NCBI RefSeq assembly: GCF_014654365.1
Contig: NZ_BNAY01000010.1
Coordinates: forward strand, 310,001-374,000
Source of the DNA: Amycolatopsis oliviviridis
GTDB lineage: Bacteria > Actinomycetota > Actinomycetes > Mycobacteriales > Pseudonocardiaceae
Direction of reading: 5' to 3'
DNA length: 64,000 bases
This document shows positions 27,501-34,797 of this stretch, in pieces. Every line of letters starts with the position of its first letter. Positions within the stretch are counted from its first letter, which is position 1. The notes under the pieces were generated by a model that did no database searches, was not told where the DNA came from, and saw nothing but the letters and a program-made list of their open reading frames with translations. The position numbers and the translations under genes are program-made.

Positions 27501-27654
27501 GCTCCCACAGGTCGTCGACCAGGCGTTCCACCGGGACGACCCGGCCGCGGGCGATCAGCAGCCTGGCCAGCACCGCCCGGTGCCGCGGGCCCTTGAGCCC
27601 GACCTCACCCCGCGCGTCCTCGGCCACGAGCGGGCCGAGCACCCCGAACCGCAT
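24571..27654 (-). CDS. BTAD regulator with LuxR/MalT-like AAA ATPase and helical repeats
   Basis: A 1027-residue regulator. A winged helix (1-95, MRFGVLGPLVAEDARGEVGL) and BTAD (100-245) are followed by an AAA_16-type ATPase with Walker A GDAGVGKT at 286-293 and Walker B LLLVLDDLHWAGE, then long TPR-like helices. Unlike the regulator at 2387, the ATPase is of the adenylate-cyclase/MalT type rather than NB-ARC. The ATG at 27654 has an almost perfect AAGGAGGT site. It ends two bases from the end of the 98-aa gene, tail to tail. The hydrolase on the other side is divergent and may be a target; that is a guess. Confidence 0.9.
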   Translation of the reverse strand: MRFGVLGPLVAEDARGEVGLKGPRHRAVLARLLIARGRVVPVERLVDDLWERPPEGAVGAVQTFVGALRRALEPDRAPREPARLLVTVARGYALRTDSVDAWDFEAAVAAARELLDARRADAALSRVDTALASWRGPAYAEFAEEGWARGEVSRLTELRLLAGELRAEALLALGRAAEVIPELEPRVREYPLRENGSRLLALALYRSGRQGDALAVLRAARERLADELGLDPGDGLRELEADILAQAPRLKPSAPKIVERPLVGRDAELAKLEEAATRSRLVLVSGDAGVGKTALAEAFAARLAARGWTTAWGNNPDDEGVPPAFAWTRILATLADAGYGAAPAADPATDDPVAARWRWHRAVASHLSGAAPLLLVLDDLHWAGEETLALLTAVLSEPVLVVATYRGTDPPDRLTEFLGRAARAEPTRIYLAGLPETEVAGLVRITTGEDVGPGTAAVIHRRSGGNAFFVRELARLLAAEGPAALDAVPPGVRDVVRHRVEALPDEARGVVRRAAVIGTDVDLDVLEALAGETALDAVEIVVRHGFLTERAPRRFRFAHALVRDTLYHDLSRTRRAREHGRIAEALEVLRPDDVDALAHHFLLSEAHACRAARYAQAAAERAESRYAQAEAARLWDAALTAYDRSGASDPEKRLELIMGKARASAVAGGLGQSRKHRAEALELAEKLDDPLLTARVLGAFDVPALWTESDDPGLASRIADAVERTLAALPVEREAERCRLLATLAVELRNAGGRRAREAAREAEELARRLDDPALLAFALNARFLQSFDRAGLAPQRAAIGTELVDLATRHRLVTFEVLGHLVLVQANSALAEFEAADRHAAAADGLGEKYGLPLVGVFTRWYRAMRAAMTGDGGEAAYRAAAAGLAGAAMSGVDNGILALALFCDRIQRGMPPEARESGYGAYESWCRPVLPIPDSPRDLLYEARTCLHAVVAIELGDRATGERLYGELLPAAGEIAGAGSGLLTLRPVAHYLGELATALGRPEVAAEHYRRSHALALKAGSPHWG

Positions 27655-27770
27655 CGCCACCTCCTTCACCGACGGTGATCATCGTGCCCCGGCCGCTCGT
27701 TCGTCGCTGACCGGGTGCTGATTCGCGCCGGGGACGCTGGCGATCACCAGGAACGACCAGGAAGGTACTC

Positions 27771-28640
27771 ATGCGTATCACCGGATTCGACTACCAGCGC
27801 GTGCCCGTGGCCGAGGGTGTGGCCCTCGACGTCGCCGTCGCGGGGACCGGCAGCCCGATCGTGTTGCTGCACGGATTCCCCGAGACCCACCTCATGTGGC
27901 GGCACGTCGCCGCGGATCTGGCGGCGGATCACACCGTCCTCTGCCCTGACCTGCGAGGATACGGCGAGAGTGACAAGCCCGCCGACACCGGCGAGACCTA
28001 CTCGAAGCGCTCGATGGCGGCCGACGTCGTCGCCGTCGCGAAGGCCTTCGGCCACGACCGGTTCGCCCTGGCCGGACACGATCGGGGCGCGCTGGTGGCG
28101 CTGCGGGCCGGGCTCGACCACCCGGAAGCGGTGAGCCACCTCGCGATCCTCGACGTACTGCCGACGCTGGACATGTGGGACGTCCTGCACGGCACCACCG
28201 CCGCCGTCGGTTTCCACCTCTACCTGATGGCCCAGCCGCCCGGGCTGCCCGAACAGCTGATCGCCGGAGCGCCCGACGCGTTCTTCGGGCACTTCCTCGA
28301 CGCGTGGACCCAGCGCGGCGACGCGATCCCCGCCGACGTCCGGGCCGCGTACCTGAAGGCCTCGCGGAACGCGGTGACCTCGATCGTCGCCGACTACCGC
28401 GCGTCGGCCGGCATCGACGTCGAGCACGACAGGGCAAACCGTGAAGCGGGCAACCGGCTCGCCATGCCGCTCACCGTGCTCCAGCAGGACTGGGGCGCCG
28501 CGCTCGGCTACGACGCCGTCGCGCTCTGGCGGGCGTGGGCGACGGACCTGGACCACCGGACCGTCACGTCGGGCCACTTCATGGCCGAGGAATCGCCGTC
28601 GGAGGTGGTGAAGGCGCTGCGGGACCTGCTGACGCGCTGA
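27771..28640 (+). CDS. Alpha/beta hydrolase, haloacetate-dehalogenase-like
   Basis: A 289-residue cytoplasmic hydrolase close in sequence to fluoroacetate dehalogenases. The oxyanion loop is LLHGFPETHLMWR, the nucleophile elbow AGHDRGA (Asp104), the acid Asp128 in LAILDVLPT, and the catalytic His269 in SGHFMAEESP. The fluoride pocket of true defluorinases uses a His-Trp pair; here the aligned positions are His149-Leu150 (FHLYLMAQP), so the Trp is missing. An Asp nucleophile supports ester-intermediate chemistry (dehalogenase or epoxide hydrolase). Substrate unknown. A good site precedes the start (AGGAAGG). Confidence 0.85.
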   Translation: MRITGFDYQRVPVAEGVALDVAVAGTGSPIVLLHGFPETHLMWRHVAADLAADHTVLCPDLRGYGESDKPADTGETYSKRSMAADVVAVAKAFGHDRFALAGHDRGALVALRAGLDHPEAVSHLAILDVLPTLDMWDVLHGTTAAVGFHLYLMAQPPGLPEQLIAGAPDAFFGHFLDAWTQRGDAIPADVRAAYLKASRNAVTSIVADYRASAGIDVEHDRANREAGNRLAMPLTVLQQDWGAALGYDAVALWRAWATDLDHRTVTSGHFMAEESPSEVVKALRDLLTR

Positions 28641-28645
28641 ACCGG

Positions 28646-28683
28646 GGGTTGCTCCCTACGGACTGGGCCGAACGGAGCAACCC
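28646..28683 (+). terminator. Terminator hairpin after the dehalogenase-like gene
   Basis: GGGTTGCTCC (28646-28655) pairs perfectly with GGAGCAACCC (28674-28683) around an 18-nt loop, five bases past the stop codon. Outer G and C runs may lengthen the stem. There is no T-run. It separates this gene from the hypothetical gene at 28776. Confidence 0.6.
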
Positions 28684-28775
28684 TCACCCCCACCGGCGCC
28701 AATCCGACAGACCTTCGCGTTTAGTCCGCGCCGGGCGGGGTATCGGTTCTCCGCGAGACAGACGAGGGGCCCGAC

Positions 28776-29273
28776 ATGCAACCCACTGCCAGACGCGCGC
28801 ACACCATCGCCCGCGATCTCCTTTCCCTCACCAGAGCGGGCGAGGCCGACCGGCTCGCCACCGCGCTGGTGTCCATCGCGTCGACCCGCGGGCGGGGGCC
28901 GGCGCTCGGCGACGTCGTCGGCCGCCTGGTCGACACCTTCTCCTTGGCGGCCAAGGATCGCCGTCGTTCACTGCGGATCGGTGAACCCTTCACCCTGCGC
29001 CTGCGGGACACCGCGGGACTCACGGTCCGGCCCGACAGACTCGACCCGGCGGTGGCCGCGATCGTCCGCGCCATCGCCGCCAGCGTCCGCGACGACCGGG
29101 ACACCTGCGCCGACCAGATCGGCGAGGCCTGCGAGAACGCCGATCTGGACCAGCGGATCCGGGTTCTGGCGCACTGCCTCGTCTGGACGTCGGATTTCCT
29201 CAGCACCGACACCACCGCCTATCCCCCGGTGCTGTCCTGCCTCGACGGGTCGCTGCCCCATCGTCCACAGTAG
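28776..29273 (+). CDS. Hypothetical protein, 165 aa
   Basis: I do not recognise a family. The ATG follows GAGGGGCCCGAC. The protein is soluble, mainly helical, Arg-rich at the start (RRAHTIARDLLSLTRAGEAD), with two Cys-containing segments near the end (CADQIGEACENADLDQRI). The coding pattern is good. It precedes the sigma factor gene by 144 bp on the same strand, so it may be an associated regulator, but nothing identifies it as an anti-sigma factor. Confidence 0.6.
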   Translation: MQPTARRAHTIARDLLSLTRAGEADRLATALVSIASTRGRGPALGDVVGRLVDTFSLAAKDRRRSLRIGEPFTLRLRDTAGLTVRPDRLDPAVAAIVRAIAASVRDDRDTCADQIGEACENADLDQRIRVLAHCLVWTSDFLSTDTTAYPPVLSCLDGSLPHRPQ

Positions 29274-29417
29274 ACATTGCGCGGTTCGGATGACTTCCCG
29301 CCGAACAGGTGGACATCCCCTGCGCGGCAGGGCAAGCTGAACAGCCGCGCACGAAGTCCGAGCCCCCGATGACGAGCGCACCTTGGCGGCCAGTTCCCCC
29401 GACCCAGGAGCGCAGAC

Positions 29418-30107
29418 TTGGACGAGGTAGCGCCATCGACGGTGCCCGCGGACTCCCGTGCCGACGCCACGGCGAGACGGCTGCCCAACCCGGACAGCAG
29501 ACTCGTCCGGGCGGCCGTCGCCGGTGATCCGGAAGCGATCCGCGAACTGGCTCGTTTTCTTTCCCCGCACGTGTTCCGCTATTGCGCCGGCCGGATCGAG
29601 GCGGCCGGAACGGGCGCTTGCGACGCCCAGGACTGCGCGCAGGAGGTGCTGCAGGCGGTCTTGATCGCCTTGCCCCGCTACCGGTATCGCCCGGACCGGT
29701 TCCTCGCGTTCGTCCTCGGGATCGCGGGACACAAGGTGGCCGAACTCCACCGGCGCCGCTCCCGCGAACCGGTCGCCTCCGTGCCCGAGGTCGGTGACGC
29801 CCTGACCCTCTGGGCCCGCCGCGACCCGGACGAGATCGAACGGCTGGAACACCGGATGCAGGCCGGGGTCCTGCTGGCCCGCTTGCCGATGCCGCACCGG
29901 CAGGTGCTCGCCCTCCGGTACGTGTTCGGCCTCACGGCCGAGGAGACGGCCGAACGGCTCGGCCTGTCGAGCGCCGCGGCGGTCCGCTCGGCCCAATTCC
30001 GGGCGCTGGCGCGGCTGCGCGTCCTGCTCACCGAGCGGAACGCCCGTTACGCGACCGATGTCCCGATCATCGGCCATACCGCCGTTCCGGAGCTCGTCCC
30101 GGTATAG
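29418..30107 (+). CDS. ECF sigma factor, SigD/ShbA-like
   Basis: A 229-residue sigma-70 family factor. Sigma-2 reads LVRAAVAGDPEAIRELARFL, RYCAGRIE, DCAQEVLQAVLIALPRYR and FVLGIAGHKVAELHR; sigma-4 reads LPMPHRQVLALRYVFGLTAE. This text is that of mycobacterial SigD and actinomycete ShbA, the factor that drives hrdB (principal sigma) transcription in streptomycetes. The TTG at 29418 is preferred because AGGAG lies seven bases upstream; a GTG at 29442 is the alternative. The usual ShbA neighbours are not recognisable here. Confidence 0.85.
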   Translation: MDEVAPSTVPADSRADATARRLPNPDSRLVRAAVAGDPEAIRELARFLSPHVFRYCAGRIEAAGTGACDAQDCAQEVLQAVLIALPRYRYRPDRFLAFVLGIAGHKVAELHRRRSREPVASVPEVGDALTLWARRDPDEIERLEHRMQAGVLLARLPMPHRQVLALRYVFGLTAEETAERLGLSSAAAVRSAQFRALARLRVLLTERNARYATDVPIIGHTAVPELVPV

Positions 30108-30202
30108 AACAGTCCACTGAGGACGATCGATTCCTTGTACGGCGCTTGTACACGGGTCCTCCATCCTGGCCACCTATTCGGGGAAACCACTGGAGGACAG
30201 AG

Positions 30203-30973
30203 ATGAAGATCCGATCCAGGATCGTCAGAGGTGCCGTGGGCACGATCGCGCTGGCCGGGGCGATCATGCTCGGCGGCGCGGGCGAGGCACTGGCGGCGTC
30301 GGGCACGGTGAACACCGACTCCGGGGTGGCGGTGACCGTGCGGTCTAGCCCGAGCACCGGCGCGAGCTCGGTCGGCACGGTCGCGAGCGGCACCGCCGTC
30401 ACGATCGACTGCCAGACCAACGGCTCGACGGTGACCGGGAAGTACGGCACCACCGACATCTGGGACTACGTGCCGTCGAAGGGCGGCTACATCAGCGACG
30501 CCTACGTCTACACCGGCTCGGACGGCCGGGTCGCCCCGGACTGCGCCGGCAGCACGCTCTCCTGCTCCACCGCCGGTACCGGCAACCCGAGGACCTGCGC
30601 CCAGGCCGTCGCGTGGGCCAAGGCGCACGTGCACACCAACAACGACCCGGACTACTACCGCTGGTGCGACCGGATCAACTCGTGGGCCTACGGCTGGACC
30701 GCGAGCGGCTCGGAGACGGCCTACGTCCACTGGACCCAGATCCCCGGTTCGTACAAGCACCCCGGTGACACCCAGGTCCCCGAGGGCGGGCTCGCCTTCT
30801 TCAGCAACGGCGGGACCGGGCACACGATGATCTCCATCGGCGGCGGCAAGTTCCTGTCGAACGACATCAACGGGCCCGGCAGCTTCACCGAGACCACGAT
30901 CGCGCAGATCAAGAGCAAGTGGAACTACACCTATCTCGGCTGGTCCCAGCCGTGGTTCAAGATCAACCACTGA
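30203..30973 (+). CDS. Secreted SH3-domain protein with NlpC/P60- or CHAP-like C-terminus
   Basis: A 256-residue exported protein, probably acting on the cell wall. The ATG at 30203 follows GGAGGACAG and starts a signal peptide (cleavage near GEALAA-SG). A bacterial SH3 domain (about 35-105: VAVTVRSSPSTGASSVGTV) is followed by a cysteine-peptidase-like domain with Cys155 (YYRWCDRINSWAYG), His207 (GTGHTMISIGGG) and Asn220 (FLSND). These positions suit the Cys-His-polar triad of peptidoglycan endopeptidases, but I infer the triad from order only. It lies 95 bp after the sigma factor gene and may be under its control. Confidence 0.8.
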   Translation: MKIRSRIVRGAVGTIALAGAIMLGGAGEALAASGTVNTDSGVAVTVRSSPSTGASSVGTVASGTAVTIDCQTNGSTVTGKYGTTDIWDYVPSKGGYISDAYVYTGSDGRVAPDCAGSTLSCSTAGTGNPRTCAQAVAWAKAHVHTNNDPDYYRWCDRINSWAYGWTASGSETAYVHWTQIPGSYKHPGDTQVPEGGLAFFSNGGTGHTMISIGGGKFLSNDINGPGSFTETTIAQIKSKWNYTYLGWSQPWFKINH

Positions 30974-30985
30974 TCGCGAGCCACC

Positions 30986-31030
30986 CCGGACGCCGCCGGA
31001 CGGAGGGGGTCCCCGTCCGGCGGCGTCCGC
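30986..31030 (+). terminator. Strong GC hairpin terminator
   Basis: CGGACGCCGCCGGACG (30987-31002) pairs perfectly with CGTCCGGCGGCGTCCG (31014-31029), and one more G-C pair extends the stem inward. The loop is short. It lies 14 bases after the stop of the secreted SH3 protein. Confidence 0.75.
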
Positions 31031-31119
31031 CCCGTTTGTCAACCGCGCTCAGCACCGGAAACCGCCCTTTCGTCGCATCGTGATAAAAAGCGGCCGCTCC
31101 GTCGGGTTAGAGTTGACGG

Positions 31120-32292
31120 ATGGGCACCGACGCTCTCGCTACTCCCGCACCCCGGGAGCAGCGTGTGCTCATGCAGGCGATGCTCACCCGGCTGCCCGAG
31201 TTCAGCGACCGCCTCGCCCGGCTGCTCAGCGACGAGGACGAGTTCTATCACCAGGTGGACAGCACCGCGCCGGACGAATTGCGCCAGGTCTGCCGGGCGA
31301 ATCTCGAGCGGGCGCTGACCGCGCTCGTCGAGGGGCGGGGGCTCCCGCTCGACGCGGCCCGCAAGACCGGGCTGGCGCAGGCCAGGCAGGGCATCCCGCT
31401 GCCGTCCGTGCTCCGCGCGTTCCGGATCGGCGGGATCTTCGTCTACGAACGGCTGCTGGAGCTGGCGGGCCCCGGGTTCATCAATCCCGCGCGCACGGTC
31501 GAGATCAATTCCAACGTGTGGAAGACCATCGATCTCTACTCCGACGCGCTGACCACCGCGTACAGCGAGGTCGCCGCCGAACTCTCCCACGAGAAGCTCG
31601 CCCTGCTGGACGGCCTGCTGCAGGGCCGGTTCGCCACCCAGGCGAACCTCGAAAAGGCAGCGAAGGACCTCGACCTCCCGGCGGCGGGCACGTTCGTCGC
31701 CGTCGTGACCGAAGCCGTCGAGCCGGACGAGCTCCCCGGTGTCGAGGCACTGCTGCGGGCTCGGCGCTGGAAGTCGGTCTGGCGGCCGGGTGCCGAGGTC
31801 GGCCTGGTCGTGATCGACCGCGTCGAAGACATCCGGAGGCTGCGTGACGTCCTGGGCACCCTGCCGCTGGCGGTGGGGATGAGCAGGCCGTTCAACGGAT
31901 TCCTCGAAGTACCGGACGCGGTCCACCGGGCCCGGATCGCCCGCCGTTCGCTGGCCACCGGCGCCGCCGGGGTCGCCGTCTTCGGCGACTCCCCGGTCAC
32001 GACGCTGGTCGCGAGCGCACCGGAGACGTCGCGGGAGGTCGCGCGCTCGGTGCTCGCCGGGCTCCTGGTGCTGCCCAAGGCCGAACGGCAGGTCCTGCTC
32101 GACACGCTGGTCGCGTGGTTCGCCGGGCACGGCTCGGCGAAGGAGGCCGCGGACCGGCTGATCGTCCATCCGAACACGGTCCGCTACCGGCTGCGCCGCG
32201 TGCAGGAACTCACGCGGCGCGACCTGTCCGACCCGGTCGACGTCGGGGAGCTCTACGTCGCATTGGAAGCGGTCCGGCTGGCGGACTCCTAG
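31120..32292 (+). CDS. PucR/CdaR-family transcriptional regulator
   Basis: A 390-residue regulator with an N-terminal helical sensing region (LTRLPEFSDRLARLLSDEDEFYH), a central GGDEF-like non-enzymatic domain of the CdaR type, and the PucR C-terminal helix-turn-helix (LLDTLVAWFAGHGSAKEAAD, then HPNTVRYRLRRVQELT). Family members activate purine, sugar-diacid or amino-acid catabolic genes. No catabolic operon is adjacent; the nearest gene is the small amidase-like gene on the opposite strand, whose end overlaps this one by 4 bp. Confidence 0.9.
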   Translation: MGTDALATPAPREQRVLMQAMLTRLPEFSDRLARLLSDEDEFYHQVDSTAPDELRQVCRANLERALTALVEGRGLPLDAARKTGLAQARQGIPLPSVLRAFRIGGIFVYERLLELAGPGFINPARTVEINSNVWKTIDLYSDALTTAYSEVAAELSHEKLALLDGLLQGRFATQANLEKAAKDLDLPAAGTFVAVVTEAVEPDELPGVEALLRARRWKSVWRPGAEVGLVVIDRVEDIRRLRDVLGTLPLAVGMSRPFNGFLEVPDAVHRARIARRSLATGAAGVAVFGDSPVTTLVASAPETSREVARSVLAGLLVLPKAERQVLLDTLVAWFAGHGSAKEAADRLIVHPNTVRYRLRRVQELTRRDLSDPVDVGELYVALEAVRLADS

Positions 32293-32687
32293 GCACGCCG
32301 ATCCGGCGCCATGTCGGCGTCGATGATCCTCGCGAGGTCCAGCAGTGTGTGCCCGAGCCCGGGACGCGCGGTGAGCCGCACCGCGAGCGTGCGACCGCGC
32401 GCGGTCGTGGCGACCGGCAGGGTCACCTCGGGATTGGCGGATCTCGTCCACTGTGGACGGCGTCCGGCCGCGGACAGGACGATGTCGGGATGCGGCGACC
32501 GCCGTCCGGGGCGCCACCGTGATCTCCTGGCGTCGAGATCCCGAATCACGTTGCCATGCAACGAAAGCAACGCGGCGACGTCCGCGACCGCGTCCCGCAG
32601 TTCGACGTCGGTGATGGAATCCGAGTAGGCGCCGATGTCCAGCGCGCGGGGATCGATCGCGTCCTGCGGCACAAAGTTCCTTTCCAC
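32289..32687 (-). CDS. Small hypothetical protein, possibly amidase-derived, 132 aa
   Basis: The frame has good third-position GC and ends 4 bp inside the PucR gene on the opposite strand. The C-terminal half (NPEVTLPVATTARGRTLAVR then LTARPGLGHTLLDLARIID) recalls the end of amidase-signature enzymes, where a LP-V strand and an RPG-D-LL-LA helix occur. The Ser-Ser-Lys catalytic core is absent. The first half (YSDSITDVELRDAVADVAALL) is not recognised. It could be a true small gene or a remnant of an amidase gene. Confidence 0.45.
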   Translation of the reverse strand: MERNFVPQDAIDPRALDIGAYSDSITDVELRDAVADVAALLSLHGNVIRDLDARRSRWRPGRRSPHPDIVLSAAGRRPQWTRSANPEVTLPVATTARGRTLAVRLTARPGLGHTLLDLARIIDADMAPDRRA

Positions 32688-32860
32688 GCACCGGAAGTCG
32701 TCCGATAGTGGGCCCGCTCACGTTGTTCCCGGGAACAAACATGTTTGGCGGCCTGCGCCGAATGGCGGCTCCGGTACGGCCTTCCGGTCGCACGACCTGC
32801 CTGTGACCGCCGGTCACACCTTTGACGCTGACCGGCCCGCGGGCCAGTATCTGGCGACTG

Positions 32861-32876
32861 ATTACCGATGGGTAAT
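32861..32876. promoter_or_regulatory. Envelope-block palindrome ATTACC-N4-GGTAAT, upstream of the DUF3068 gene
   Basis: ATTACC (32861-32866), GATG, GGTAAT (32871-32876) form a perfect dyad 34 bp before the TTG start of the DUF3068 gene. The same arrangement occurs at 38890-38905, and related copies lie at 34748, 37193, 45130, 49328 and 52688, all upstream of envelope-block genes. Spacing is constant at four bases. A shared regulator is inference. Confidence 0.5.
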
Positions 32877-32909
32877 GAGGCTGTTTCCGTGGTTTCACCA
32901 GGAGGACCG

Positions 32910-33950
32910 TTGCGACGAGCGTTGAGCCTGATCTTCTTGGCCCTAGGGGTGTTCGCCATCGCCGGCGCGGTGTTGCTGCCGACCTACGTGAAACCCGAAC
33001 TCGCCAAAGTGCCACTGAACCAGGAATCGACGTCGGTCCTCGAAGGCACCGCGTCCAAGGTGCTCGCGGTGAAGACCGAAGGCGGCAAGACCGTCACCGA
33101 GATCCGCGACGACGCCAAGCTGAAGGCGACCGCGCACGTGGTGGCGAACTTCGCGCCGCCGGAGATGCAGGAGGGCACGGACGTCGCCGTCTGGCTGATG
33201 GCCGTCTCGGTCGTCGACACCGAGGACGACACCGTGGTCAGCGCGAGCAAGCGCCAGGTCTGCTTCGACCGCCGCACCGCCGAGGGGTACGTGCCGCCGG
33301 GCGGCGACCAGGAGTCGAAGTGCTCCGACAAGAGCAGCTTCGTCACCAAGCTCGAAGAGAAGGCCGAGAAGGAGAACGAGAAGCCCAAGGAGATCCAGGA
33401 GTACAAGCCGCAGCCCGGCCTGAACTTCAAGTTCCCCTTCGGCACCGAGCAGAAGGACTACCAGGTCTACGACGACAACACCGGCCGCGCGGTCCAGGCG
33501 CGGTTCAAGGGGGTCGAGGAGATCAAGGGCGTCGAGGTCTACAAGTTCGTCCAGGAGATCCCCGCCACGAAGATCGCGATGAAGAAGGTGCCCGGTTCCC
33601 TCATCGGCGCCGCGGGTGACTCGGTCGAGGCGGGCCAGTTCTACCAGGGCACCATCACCAGCTGGATCGAGCCGGTGACGGGGATCCAGGTCAAGCAGGA
33701 GCAGCAGTCGCGCCAGGAACTGCGGTCGGCCGCGAACCCCACGCCCACGGTGGTCTTCGACGGCAAGCTGGCCTTCACCGACGCGACCGTCGACGCGATG
33801 GTCAAGCAGGTCGACGAGAACAAGGGCAAGCTCGACTTCATCGGCAGCACCGGGCCGATCGTGCTCGGGATCGGCGGCGCGGTCTTCCTCGCACTCGGCG
33901 TCTTCCTGCTGGTGAAGCGCCGCCCCGCCCCCTCGCGGCACCAGCACTGA
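32910..33950 (+). CDS. DUF3068/PorA-family membrane protein (Rv0227c-like)
   Basis: A 346-residue envelope protein of the DUF3068 family. Residues 1-28 are a membrane anchor (LSLIFLALGVFAIAGAVLLP), a large extracytoplasmic domain follows with a charged segment near 150-165, and a second helix (GPIVLGIGGAVFLALGVFLL) ends the protein. The start is TTG at 32910 because AGGAGGACCG directly precedes it; an upstream ATG at 32868 lies inside the ATTACC palindrome and has no ribosome site. Mycobacterial Rv0227c sits beside the homologues of the next genes, so this is the conserved Rv0224c-Rv0227c envelope locus. Biochemical role unknown. Confidence 0.85.
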   Translation: MRRALSLIFLALGVFAIAGAVLLPTYVKPELAKVPLNQESTSVLEGTASKVLAVKTEGGKTVTEIRDDAKLKATAHVVANFAPPEMQEGTDVAVWLMAVSVVDTEDDTVVSASKRQVCFDRRTAEGYVPPGGDQESKCSDKSSFVTKLEEKAEKENEKPKEIQEYKPQPGLNFKFPFGTEQKDYQVYDDNTGRAVQARFKGVEEIKGVEVYKFVQEIPATKIAMKKVPGSLIGAAGDSVEAGQFYQGTITSWIEPVTGIQVKQEQQSRQELRSAANPTPTVVFDGKLAFTDATVDAMVKQVDENKGKLDFIGSTGPIVLGIGGAVFLALGVFLLVKRRPAPSRHQH

Positions 33951-33953
33951 CCA

Positions 33954-34712
33954 TCAGCGCTTGCGCAGCACCATCACCAGGTTCCACGAAGCCACTTCCC
34001 GGACGCCGGGGACACGCACGATCCACTGGGCCCAGGAGGGGTGGTAGCGCGGGTAGACCTCCTGGAGCTCGGCGAGCGGCGTGGCCTTTCCCCACCGGAC
34101 GGCCGCGCCGACCGAAAAGGCGAAAAGGCTCTCGCCGAATTTGTTCTTCGGCTCCTTCCCGTTCTTTTCGAGATAGCGGCGCCGGGCATAGGAACCGCCG
34201 AGGAAATGCCACGGCGCCGTCTCGTGACCGCCCCACGGTGAATACCACGGCGTGAACGAGGCGAAAACCGTGCCGCCGGGTTTGGTCACGCGGCACATCT
34301 CGGCGAGCATGACCTCGGGTTCGGAAACGTGTTCGAGGACGTTCGACGAATAGCAGATGTCGACGGATCCGGTGCGCACCGGCAGTTCCGTCCCGCTGCC
34401 GCGAACCATGTTCTCCCCGGCCTCGCCGCGCGCCGTCAACTCCCCGACATCAGGGTCTATGCCCAGGTAGGCGGCGCCCGCGGCACGGAAGGCGTCGGAG
34501 AAATAGCCCGGCCCGCCACCGACGTCGACGATGGTTCGGCCGTTCAACGGAGTGTGCTGCGCCACTTGCCGGACGGAGTCCTCGGCGAGCACCGAATAGA
34601 AACCGTCCGGATCCGTCTGCTCGGTGAGAAAAGCCCGGAACAACGTCACCGATCTGCGCAAGTCGGCGCGATGGGACGGCGTTGCGGGGACCATCGATCG
34701 ATTACCGACCAT
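33954..34712 (-). CDS. Class I SAM methyltransferase (Rv0224c-like)
   Basis: A 252-residue soluble methyltransferase. SAM motif I is TIVDVGGGPGYFSDAF, the acidic ligand is GIDPD, and the later motif is CYSSNVLEHVSEP. The segment FTPWYSPWGGHETAPWHFLG, present here, is characteristic of the mycobacterial Rv0224c group. It is divergent from the GT4 gene (Rv0225 order is the same) and convergent with the DUF3068 gene. The acceptor is unknown; an envelope glycan or lipid is plausible from the context. The ATG at 34712 is preferred to ATG 34694, without a strong Shine-Dalgarno for either. Confidence 0.88.
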   Translation of the reverse strand: MVGNRSMVPATPSHRADLRRSVTLFRAFLTEQTDPDGFYSVLAEDSVRQVAQHTPLNGRTIVDVGGGPGYFSDAFRAAGAAYLGIDPDVGELTARGEAGENMVRGSGTELPVRTGSVDICYSSNVLEHVSEPEVMLAEMCRVTKPGGTVFASFTPWYSPWGGHETAPWHFLGGSYARRRYLEKNGKEPKNKFGESLFAFSVGAAVRWGKATPLAELQEVYPRYHPSWAQWIVRVPGVREVASWNLVMVLRKR

Positions 34713-34747
34713 CGAACCATCGCTTTCCGGGAATGATTCCTCTACGG

Positions 34748-34763
34748 TGTACGCACCGGTAAC
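34748..34763. promoter_or_regulatory. Envelope-block motif TGTACGCACCGGTAAC, divergent promoter
   Basis: This 16-mer lies between the methyltransferase and glycosyltransferase genes and is identical at all 16 positions to 37193-37208. It is a variant of the TTACC-N4-GGTAA dyad (GGTAAC right half, spacer CACC). TAGCAT at 34765-34770 could be the -10 of the glycosyltransferase gene, immediately after the motif. Confidence 0.5.
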
Positions 34764-34797
34764 CTAGCATTGTCGCTAACAGGTTGGGAGAACCACG

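Noticed and set aside
32311..32628. Plus-strand frame opposite the amidase-like small gene
   Set aside because: Ser-Arg-rich shadow composition and no ribosome site; the minus frame has the better third-position pattern.
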